A stretch of 44,117 nucleotides of DNA from CAMCYM01 sp964405405 (GTDB taxonomy: Bacteria; Bacteroidota; Bacteroidia; Flavobacteriales_D; Sanyastnellaceae), in assembly GCA_964405405.1 (NCBI GenBank), contig CAYONT010000014.1, positions 1 through 44,117 of the forward strand. Direction: 5' to 3'. Made by a program: the position numbers and the translations under genes. Positions 16,505 to 23,494 of this stretch are shown piece by piece (within the stretch, counting starts at the first letter, position 1; every line of letters starts with the position of its first letter). Below the pieces are notes generated by a model that worked only from the letters and a program-made list of their open reading frames with translations, was not told the DNA's origin and searched no databases.

Positions 16505-17812
16505 TCAGTAGCTGTAGGTCAACACGAGGCGGCTGCGCCTTGTGCCGGTCGTGTCCCAACTGGGCGCCTCCGTTCCTTCAAATTCCACCCCGAGCAGGGA
16601 GATGCCCGCCCGGCTCGCCACCACATGCAGATCGTCGCTGGCGAGGGACCCGAGCAACATGCGCTGTACGGTCTGTGGGATGTTGAAACGATAGGCCTGC
16701 TGGGCCTCATCGAACACCCCGTTTATGTTGATTCCTTGGGAATTCTGGTCCGGTGTCGATACGGGGTTTCCATCCGCGTCCTCCGTGAGGATGAAGAGGT
16801 TGGCGGGAATCGGGTAGCGCGCCCGCAAGGACTGGGACGACGAGGTGATGGGCAGCCAGAGTTCGGCTTTGTGAATGGCGACAGCACCCCATTCCTGCAT
16901 CAATTGATCCAAATGGGGAATGCGAACCCGCACTTTGGAACCTGCCCCGCTGAAGACGTGGAGCGGAGCACCCAAAGGCAGTTCTGTTACATCGGGCTGC
17001 TGCCAAGCGGCCAAATCCCCCTTCCACTGGTGAGAAAAGGTATTCGCCCGCGCGGACAAGGCGTTCACAACGAAGTCGTAGAACAGCGTGTCCTCCGCAT
17101 TGTGGTAGTGGACCCGGACTTTCGTTCCGCCCCCGATCAGGTCCACGCCCACGGCACCCTCACCGACCCCTTGAAAGGTGGGCTGAATCCACAAGCCAGG
17201 CAAGTAATCCAGCCATCCATCGTTGGAATCGAAGGCAACGACACCGGCGGCCAGCAAGGACGTTCCCCAATCTGCATCCATCGGAATCAGCACCTCTTCT
17301 GCACCGGCGGGAGACAGCAACCGCGGGCCGCTCGCAGCATCCACCAGGTTGTCGCCTACCGTCTCAAAGACGCTGTTCGTGTAATACGTGGAATCCAGCG
17401 AGAGGCCATTGCTCAGGGCCCGCACATCCAGCCATTGCGGGGCTTGAATGCCATACCGGTCGCCGGTCAAGGCCAAATGCAATCGGACGCTGTCCACCAC
17501 AACGTTTTCCCCAAAGTTCACATCCGGGGCCGACAAGCGAAACTGCGCCACAAAGCCACCCAAATGCCAGCCGGAACGTGGATGCCACATTCTGCCGACC
17601 ACCGCGGTGCTCAATTGATCCGACTCCAACCGCTCCTCCTTCACCGATTGCAGCTCCACCGTCAGCGTGTCGGTGTTGTACAAATCGATCAGGTCGTAAG
17701 CAGTTTGTACGTCCAAGCCAGCGTCAGAATCAGGCGGTTTGCAGCCACCGAGGAGGGCGAATCCCCCAATCCATGCCCAGGCTGCCGCAGTCAGGCGAGC
17801 GGAAAACTTCAT
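16505..17812 (-). CDS. DUF4270 family lipoprotein
   Basis: A 435-residue lipoprotein with signal peptide and lipobox LLGGC (C24) followed by acidic residues (PPDSDAG), as in surface-exported Bacteroidota lipoproteins. The body is beta-rich, with VVDSVRLHLALTGDRYG and VAIHKAELWLPI, and ends RRSRLVLTYSY. I assign DUF4270 from this overall pattern and from its place between a glycogen-synthase-like gene and glmS, where this family is found in many Bacteroidota. Function unknown; a role at the outer membrane is inferred. It starts 14 nt after the upstream gene's stop, so they are probably cotranscribed. Confidence 0.75.
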   Translation of the reverse strand: MKFSARLTAAAWAWIGGFALLGGCKPPDSDAGLDVQTAYDLIDLYNTDTLTVELQSVKEERLESDQLSTAVVGRMWHPRSGWHLGGFVAQFRLSAPDVNFGENVVVDSVRLHLALTGDRYGIQAPQWLDVRALSNGLSLDSTYYTNSVFETVGDNLVDAASGPRLLSPAGAEEVLIPMDADWGTSLLAAGVVAFDSNDGWLDYLPGLWIQPTFQGVGEGAVGVDLIGGGTKVRVHYHNAEDTLFYDFVVNALSARANTFSHQWKGDLAAWQQPDVTELPLGAPLHVFSGAGSKVRVRIPHLDQLMQEWGAVAIHKAELWLPITSSSQSLRARYPIPANLFILTEDADGNPVSTPDQNSQGININGVFDEAQQAYRFNIPQTVQRMLLGSLASDDLHVVASRAGISLLGVEFEGTEAPSWDTTGTRRSRLVLTYSY

Positions 17813-17826
17813 GGCGCGAAGTTCTG

Positions 17827-18657
17827 TTATTCCGCGACAGCCTCAGTCTTTCCCTCGAGAATCGTGTCGTAGTAGGCGTTGATTTCGCTCACATACCCCT
17901 CCTCTCCGGGGAAACGCATAACGGGAACCACTGCTTGGTCCAGCAACGCCAGGGTCTCTGCGTCCAGCTCCTCTGAACCGACGATGATGCCATCGGCGTG
18001 CTGAATGGCCAAGGCGTTCAAGGCCGCAAAGGTGGGGGAGGCCAAACAACCAATGCTCTGCGCATCGATGCCGTCCTGCACCATCTTCTCCGCCAAGCGT
18101 GCATCTAACGTCCCTTCGAATCCTTCGTCAAACAAGCTGCAAACCACCTTGCTCTTGGCAAAATATGGGTCGCCGGCATAGAGTTGCTTCACGTAGACGG
18201 GCAACAAGTGGGTCATCCAGCCGGTGCAGTGGATGATATCCGGTGCCCAACCCAGCTTCTTGACAGTTTCCAAAACACCCCGAACGAAGAATATCGCCCG
18301 CTCGTCGTTGTCCGGATAAGGGACGCCGTCGGCGTCTTCAAAAACGAACTTGCGCTTGAAAAACTCGTCGTTGTCGATGAAGTAAACCTGCATCCGTGCG
18401 GTCGGGATGGAGGCAACCTTGATGATGAGGGGGTGGTCGGTATCGTCTACCGCCAAATTCATTCCAGACAAACGAATCACCTCATGCAATTGGTGACGGC
18501 GCTCATTGATTTTGCCAAACCTTGGCGTGAAAATCCGAATTTCGCGACCCCGCTCATGGATTCCTTGGGGGAGATTCCTGCAAACTTGGCCCATGGGCGT
18601 TGTCGGCAGGAAAGGCACCACGTGTTGGGAGACATACAGAATTCGAGGTTTCGTCAT
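17827..18657 (-). CDS. Short glycogen/starch-synthase-like protein (GT5 N-terminal half only)
   Basis: A 276-residue protein starting MTKPRILYVSQHVVPFLP. It has the N-terminal Rossmann half of a GT5 glycogen synthase: PMGQVCRNLPQGIHERGREI, then PDIIHCTGWMTHLLPVYVKQ. The C-terminal nucleotide-sugar-binding half is absent: full enzymes have about 480 residues. Bacteroidota commonly carry this short form in the same place, so it is probably not a recent truncation. Whether it is catalytic is doubtful; a regulatory or partner role is possible. Start ATG 18657 lies 29 nt after a perfect promoter and is preferred over an upstream in-frame start that would overlap that promoter. Confidence 0.78.
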   Translation of the reverse strand: MTKPRILYVSQHVVPFLPTTPMGQVCRNLPQGIHERGREIRIFTPRFGKINERRHQLHEVIRLSGMNLAVDDTDHPLIIKVASIPTARMQVYFIDNDEFFKRKFVFEDADGVPYPDNDERAIFFVRGVLETVKKLGWAPDIIHCTGWMTHLLPVYVKQLYAGDPYFAKSKVVCSLFDEGFEGTLDARLAEKMVQDGIDAQSIGCLASPTFAALNALAIQHADGIIVGSEELDAETLALLDQAVVPVMRFPGEEGYVSEINAYYDTILEGKTEAVAE

Positions 18658-18686
18658 GGCGTGGTGAAAGAAATACGAGCAAAGCA

Positions 18687-18717
18687 CAAATCTACAGAAT
18701 TTTGGGCGAAAATTCAA
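18687..18717 (-). promoter_or_regulatory. Promoter of the glycogen-synthase-like / DUF4270 / glmS unit
   Basis: On the minus strand TTG (18715-18717), 20-nt spacer and TAGATTTG (18687-18694): a full Bacteroidota consensus. The -33 end abuts the panC start at 18720, so the divergent genes share a 62-bp regulatory region. Confidence 0.75.
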
Positions 18718-18719
18718 GG

Positions 18720-19643
18720 ATGACGCGGATGGAAGACGCAGCGATGGAGACCCAAGGCTGGATTTTTAATCGGGCGGAGGATTTGCGGGACTGGTTGGCT
18801 GCGCAACGCGCTTCGGGTGCGACGATCGGCTTTGTCCCCACCATGGGGGCACTGCACGCGGGCCATGGCTCCTTGGTGGCACGATCGGTGGGGGCGGGTC
18901 ACCGCACTGTGGTCAGCATCTTTGTCAATCCGACCCAGTTCACCGATCAGGCTGATTTTGAGGGGTATCCGGTCACGTTGGCGGAAGATTTGAAGGGGTT
19001 GCGTGCTTGGGGGGCAGCGGCGGTTTTTGTTCCGACTGTGGACGAGGTGTATGGGGGTGAGACGGCGGTGGAGTCGGTGAACTGGGGTCCTGCATTCGGG
19101 GGGTACGAGGCAGCGGATCGCCCGGGCCATTTTGACGGGGTGGTCGCAGTGCTGGACCGGCTTTTTCGGGTGGTGGCGCCAGACGCGGTGTTCATGGGGG
19201 AGAAGGATTTGCAGCAGTTGGCCGTGGTCCGCGTGCTGGCGGGCCGGCGGTTTCCGGGGCTGCAGGTGGTCGGGTGTCCTGTGGTGCGGGAGCCGGATGG
19301 GCTGGCGATGAGTTCCCGGAACCGCCGGTTGGGCGCCGAGGCCAGGGAGCAGGCGCGGGCGTTGTATCGGGTGTTGCGCCGAATGGGGGAGGAGGTGGCG
19401 TCGGGCGAGGCGCCCACCACCGCCTTGGAACGGGGACGCCGGGCGTTGGGGGAGGCCCCGGGGGTCAGGGTTTTTTACTTGGACTTGGTTCAAGGGGAGG
19501 ATTTTGCGCCGTGGTCACCCGCCGCTTCCGGCCCCACCTTTGCCATCGTTGCTGCCGAAGTCGGCGGGGTTCGGTTGCTGGACAACATCCTTTTGACCGC
19601 CCCGTCCGGGGGCCAAGGGGGGGCCGGAGAAGTCACAAAATGA
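18720..19643 (+). CDS. panC: Pantothenate synthetase
   Basis: A 307-residue enzyme joining pantoate and beta-alanine with ATP in coenzyme A synthesis. The nucleotidyl-transferase fold shows GFVPTMGALHAGHGSLV (HIGH-like), HFDGVVAVLDRLF, FMGEKDLQQLAVVRVL and the KMSKS-like MSSRNRRL. The protein is slightly longer than the usual ~280 because of a short N-terminal lead and a glycine-rich tail. ATG 18720 is used; 18729 and 18744 are also possible. panD, often adjacent, is not here. Divergent from the glycogen-synthase-like gene. Confidence 0.95.
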   Translation: MTRMEDAAMETQGWIFNRAEDLRDWLAAQRASGATIGFVPTMGALHAGHGSLVARSVGAGHRTVVSIFVNPTQFTDQADFEGYPVTLAEDLKGLRAWGAAAVFVPTVDEVYGGETAVESVNWGPAFGGYEAADRPGHFDGVVAVLDRLFRVVAPDAVFMGEKDLQQLAVVRVLAGRRFPGLQVVGCPVVREPDGLAMSSRNRRLGAEAREQARALYRVLRRMGEEVASGEAPTTALERGRRALGEAPGVRVFYLDLVQGEDFAPWSPAASGPTFAIVAAEVGGVRLLDNILLTAPSGGQGGAGEVTK

Positions 19644-19723
19644 CCCAAAATTTGGCCTAAAAGGCAACCCTTTGGCGGATGCCAGTGGATTTTGCCCCAA
19701 ATTGCGACCCAAAATTCCAAGTC

Positions 19724-19891
19724 ATGAGCCCAGGACCCGGACAAATCATATTGATTGCGCTGATCGTCATTCTGCTCTTTGGCGGAAAGAAGATTCCAGA
19801 GTTGATGCGCGGCTTGGGCCAAGGCGTGAAGGAATTCAAAGACGCCACGAAAGGCGAAGACAAGGACAAGGATCGGAAGGACGAAAAGTAA
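19724..19891 (+). CDS. tatA: Twin-arginine translocase subunit TatA
   Basis: A 55-residue protein: one N-terminal membrane helix (QIILIALIVILLFGGKKIPEL), the FGGKKIPELMRGLGQGVKEF hinge and amphipathic helix, and a Lys/Asp-rich tail. Family knowledge: TatA oligomerises in the inner membrane to form the pore for folded proteins, together with TatC (not in the window). ATG 19724 gives the standard short N-terminus; an upstream in-frame ATG at 19679 would add an unlikely 15 residues. The 80-bp gap after panC holds a TTTGGCCTAAAA motif (19651-19662). Confidence 0.95.
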   Translation: MSPGPGQIILIALIVILLFGGKKIPELMRGLGQGVKEFKDATKGEDKDKDRKDEK

Positions 19892-19895
19892 GGGC

Positions 19896-21308
19896 ATGGC
19901 GGGACGGAATATCTTGCGGTTGGGAGCATCCTGGGTGGTATGGGTAGCCAGTTGGGGGAGCACGGTGGGGGCGGCAGAACTGCCTGCGGACAAATCCATT
20001 TTCACGGAACAAGGTCCCGCCCTGCAGGATCCCTCGGGGGCGGGGTTGACCCGGTTGGAAGCGTCGTCAGCACCTACATCGGCAGTGGCGACAACGTCGG
20101 AAACGCCTGTTGCGGCAGTAGGTCCCGACACCACGTCGTTTGCTTGGGAACAGACTTGGCGCAGTTGGTGTGCGGAATCCCAGTGCATCAGCGAGGACGT
20201 GGGCATTTGGACCCAGACCCACGGTGAATCGGATGTTCCAGCCTTGGACGCAGAATTGGTTCAGGCCCGGTTGGCCATTTTGGACGCGGGCTCGCCCATG
20301 GATTTCACATGGAACGAGGTCGTTCACCAGCGCATCGCCCACTTCGCGACGAACCGAAAGAAGCACATCGCACTCATGTTGGGCCGCGGGGCACACTACT
20401 TCCCGCTCTTTGAGGAGGCCCTGGACCGCCACGGGTTGCCGATGGAGTTGAAGTACTTGTCCGTGGTCGAGAGTGCGTTGAATCCGGTGGCCAAATCACC
20501 GGCAGGCGCTGGTGGATTGTGGCAGTTCATGCATCCCACTGCGAAGATCATGGGATTGCGGGTGGATGCCTATGTTGACGAACGACAGGACCCGATGCGC
20601 AGCACCGATGCGGCCTGTGCTTACCTCTCCAAGCTGTACGACATGTACGGCGATTGGTTCATGGCCTTGGCGGCCTACAATTGCGGACCGGGCAATGTGA
20701 ACAAGGCCATTCGGCGCAGTGGCAACAAGACCAGCTACTGGGAAATCAGGCCTTTCTTGCCTGCAGAAACCCAAGGTTACGTGCCCGCTTTTGTGGCCAT
20801 CGCCTACATGATGGAGTACCACGGTGAGCACCAAATTGCCCCGGTGGATGCCATGACCTTCGCTGCTGAAATGGACACCGTGATGGTGCGGAAACCCATG
20901 TCTTTTCGGGACATTTCAGCCGCTACTGGGATTGAAATGGCTTTGTTGGAAGCCTGGAATCCCATGTATCGGATGCAGTACATCCCGGCGGGTGTGGAGC
21001 ACATGCCCCTTCGCTTGCCGGTGGAGTGGGTTCCGAGCTACCTCGCTTTCGAATCCCAAATCCCTACAGCTCCCACACCCCGGGTCACTCCGGCTCCGGC
21101 TCCTTCTGCATCAGTGTCTTCGGCCACGCGGGCTTCAGGCTCGGGGTCGACCATTGTGTACAAGGTGAAGTCAGGAGATGTTTTGGGTTCCATCGCCAAG
21201 CGGCATGGGGTTACCGTCCAACAAATCCAGAAATGGAATGGGCTGCGAGGCACCACCATCCACCCGGGTCAGAAGCTGACCATCCATGGCCGAGGCCACA
21301 GTTCTTAA
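19896..21308 (+). CDS. MltD-like lytic transglycosylase with LysM domain
   Basis: A 470-residue exported protein: signal peptide (cleavage near VGAA), a linker, then a GH23/SLT domain at about residues 155-330 with the catalytic glutamate in VVESALNPVAKSPAGAGGLW, followed by FMHPTAKIMGL and MALAAYNCGPGNVNKAI. A Pro/Ser-rich linker leads to one C-terminal LysM domain (VYKVKSGDVLGSIAKRHGV). Family knowledge: it cleaves peptidoglycan glycan strands with formation of anhydro-MurNAc. It starts 4 nt after tatA and overlaps a possible early start of the next gene, so tatA-mltD-DUF4837-propeller looks like one operon. Confidence 0.92.
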   Translation: MAGRNILRLGASWVVWVASWGSTVGAAELPADKSIFTEQGPALQDPSGAGLTRLEASSAPTSAVATTSETPVAAVGPDTTSFAWEQTWRSWCAESQCISEDVGIWTQTHGESDVPALDAELVQARLAILDAGSPMDFTWNEVVHQRIAHFATNRKKHIALMLGRGAHYFPLFEEALDRHGLPMELKYLSVVESALNPVAKSPAGAGGLWQFMHPTAKIMGLRVDAYVDERQDPMRSTDAACAYLSKLYDMYGDWFMALAAYNCGPGNVNKAIRRSGNKTSYWEIRPFLPAETQGYVPAFVAIAYMMEYHGEHQIAPVDAMTFAAEMDTVMVRKPMSFRDISAATGIEMALLEAWNPMYRMQYIPAGVEHMPLRLPVEWVPSYLAFESQIPTAPTPRVTPAPAPSASVSSATRASGSGSTIVYKVKSGDVLGSIAKRHGVTVQQIQKWNGLRGTTIHPGQKLTIHGRGHSS

Positions 21309-21312
21309 AAAA

Positions 21313-22368
21313 ATGGGCCGCTGGTGGGTCGCGGTGGTTTTTCTGTCCACAGTCGGCTTCACCGGCTGCACGGATTCCGTAGGAGAGGGCCAGGCGCTTC
21401 CTTCTCACGTGGGTGCATCCGGTGAGTTGTTGGTGGTTTTGGATGCACCAGAAAGTGAAGCGGTTCAGGTGTTGTTGGATTCCATCGTAGCCGTATTTGA
21501 GGACCCGTACGATGTTCTGCCGCAATTGGAGCCCAGTTTCACCCTCATGGTCTTGCCACGTGCTGAGTTTGATCGGTTTTGGAAGCCCCATCGGAACGTG
21601 ATGGACATCGATTTGGGCGACCGATTGGACACCCAGGAGCCCTCGGTTCGGATGTTTCGGGACAAGCATGCGCGGGGTCAAGTCTATATCCGGGCCATGG
21701 GCCGTAGTGCCAGTGCACTCGCCCAGTTGATTGCCCAACGGGCCGTGGAGATGCGGACGGTTCTGCACAACGAGGAGATCAAACGGTTCCAGGATTTGCA
21801 TGAATTGACCCGTAACGAAGTGGTGGCAAACCGATTGGAGAAGGAGTTTGGCATACAGCTCACGGTTCCAGAAGACGCGCGCTGGGCGAAGTCAGGATCG
21901 GATTTCATTTGGATTGATCGGCAATTGACCCGCATGAAGGGGGGAGACAACCACGATGTCCAGCAGGGGTTGTTCATCTCGTTTGAGCCGTATGTGGCGA
22001 CGGAGCAACTCACCATGCAGGCCCGACTCGATCAACGCAATGCCCTGTTGATGAAACAGGTACCCGGCCCCACCAAGGGATCCTTCATGACCACCGAGAT
22101 GCGTTACCACCCCACGTATGAGGAAGTGGACTTCGGAGGGGCCTTTGCCACAGAATTGCGTGGGTTGTGGCGGATGGAGAACGATTACATGGGGGGTCCA
22201 TTTTTCAGCATGACGACCTTGGATGTGGCGCGGAACCGCTTGGTCACCGTGGAGGGCTATGCGTATGCTCCCTTTTTTGACAAACGGGAGTACATGCGCG
22301 AAGTGGAAGCGATGGTCAAGTCCTTGGTGATTCTTCCGGAATCGTCGACGGCATCAGCGGAGCCATGA
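21313..22368 (+). CDS. DUF4837 family lipoprotein
   Basis: A 351-residue lipoprotein with lipobox GFTGC (C19). The body has ASGELLVVLDAPE, LPQLEPSFTLMVLPRAEFDRF, and a C-terminal half with FISFEPYVA and GYAYAPFFDKREYMREVEAM, matching what I know of DUF4837, a Bacteroidota-only family usually next to LysM transglycosylases. Function unknown. ATG 21313 directly precedes a normal signal peptide; ATG 21286 would add nine residues and overlap the previous gene. The TGA stop overlaps the ATG of the next gene. Confidence 0.82.
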   Translation: MGRWWVAVVFLSTVGFTGCTDSVGEGQALPSHVGASGELLVVLDAPESEAVQVLLDSIVAVFEDPYDVLPQLEPSFTLMVLPRAEFDRFWKPHRNVMDIDLGDRLDTQEPSVRMFRDKHARGQVYIRAMGRSASALAQLIAQRAVEMRTVLHNEEIKRFQDLHELTRNEVVANRLEKEFGIQLTVPEDARWAKSGSDFIWIDRQLTRMKGGDNHDVQQGLFISFEPYVATEQLTMQARLDQRNALLMKQVPGPTKGSFMTTEMRYHPTYEEVDFGGAFATELRGLWRMENDYMGGPFFSMTTLDVARNRLVTVEGYAYAPFFDKREYMREVEAMVKSLVILPESSTASAEP

Positions 22369-23483
22369 TGGGAGGACGGCTTGTTGTGAGGAGGTGGCTG
22401 GTGGGGTGCTGGCTCGTCGGCATGGGCATGGGTGGGTTCGACCCCTTGGTTTGGGCGCAGGTGATGGTGGATCCTTCGGTCCGATGGGATGCTGTCCAGG
22501 TAGGGGGTTCGGTATGTGCCTTGGAGGTTCGAGACGAGCATACCGTGTTTTACGCCGGCTCGAATGGGGTGTGGGGCTACACGCGGGATGGTGGGGAACA
22601 TTGGCACCATGACACCATCCTTTGGGAAGGCCGGCGCCCCGCTTTTCGTTCGATGGCGGTGACTTCGGAGGCCATCCACCTGCTCTCCATCGAAAGTCCG
22701 GCCTTGTTGTTGCGGAGTACGGACTGGGGTGCCACTTGGGAATGCGTGTTCCGGGAGGACCATATGGATGCGTTTTTTGACGCTTTGGCCTTCTGGGATG
22801 ACCGGGAGGGATTGGCGTGGGGTGACCCCTTGCCCAACGCTTCCGGGAAGCGGGTGATGGCCGTTCGCATCACACGGGACGGAGGCAAAACATGGGAAGC
22901 GGTGGCGGCGAAACGGCTGCCGGAGGTCGTGCCCGGGGAGGCCGCGTTTGCGGCTTCCAATGGGAACATTGCGCTCTCGGGAGACACCGCTTGGTGCATC
23001 ACGGGGGGGATGGCTTCGCGCGTTTTCCGGACGCCGGACCGGGGACGCACATGGACGGTGCACGAGACGCCCATCCAACAGGGTGAGTCCATGACCGGTA
23101 TGTTTTCGGTGGACTTTGCGGACGGGCTGCGGGGCTGGGCGATGGGTGGGAACTGGGCCGAGATGTCGGACAACAGCGCCAACAAGGTCTTCACGGTGGA
23201 TGGGGGAACGACTTGGGAGCGGTTGGCGCCGGGGGAGGGGCCCGGTTACCGGAGTTGCGTGCGGGTGGTACCGGGGTCTGGGGGGCGGGACGTTTGGGCG
23301 GTTGGGCCGACGGGCGTGAGCCGGTCGGGGGACGGGGGGCGGAGCTGGGAGGACGTGGATGTCGCAGGGGCGGCCGAGGGGGCGTACCTGACCGTCCGGT
23401 TCACGCCGAGCGGCGACCGGGCCTGGCTGGCCGGCCGGGGAGTCATCCGGTCCGTGGACGTGAGGAGGGCCGGAAGACCCTGA
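22365..23483 (+). CDS. Exported Asp-box (BNR / Ycf48-like) beta-propeller protein
   Basis: A 372-residue exported protein with an N-terminal hydrophobic segment (WLVGCWLVGMGMGG) and six Asp-box-like repeats of the form S/T-x-D-x-G-x-x-W: TRDGGEHW, STDWGATW, TRDGGKTW, TPDRGRTW, TVDGGTTW and SGDGGRSW. This indicates a sialidase-like or Ycf48-like propeller. No sialidase catalytic arginine set was recognised, so enzymatic activity is not claimed; Bacteroidota databases often call such proteins oxidoreductases without support. The last 250 bases are strikingly G-rich. It starts inside the preceding gene's stop (ATGATG) and converges with the M1 peptidase gene 11 bp away. Confidence 0.75.
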   Translation: MMGGRLVVRRWLVGCWLVGMGMGGFDPLVWAQVMVDPSVRWDAVQVGGSVCALEVRDEHTVFYAGSNGVWGYTRDGGEHWHHDTILWEGRRPAFRSMAVTSEAIHLLSIESPALLLRSTDWGATWECVFREDHMDAFFDALAFWDDREGLAWGDPLPNASGKRVMAVRITRDGGKTWEAVAAKRLPEVVPGEAAFAASNGNIALSGDTAWCITGGMASRVFRTPDRGRTWTVHETPIQQGESMTGMFSVDFADGLRGWAMGGNWAEMSDNSANKVFTVDGGTTWERLAPGEGPGYRSCVRVVPGSGGRDVWAVGPTGVSRSGDGGRSWEDVDVAGAAEGAYLTVRFTPSGDRAWLAGRGVIRSVDVRRAGRP

Positions 23484-23494
23484 TCGGCAGGAGG

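Noticed and set aside
22365..23483. Sialidase function for the Asp-box protein
   Set aside because: Asp boxes alone occur in many propellers; the sialidase arginine triad was not recognised.
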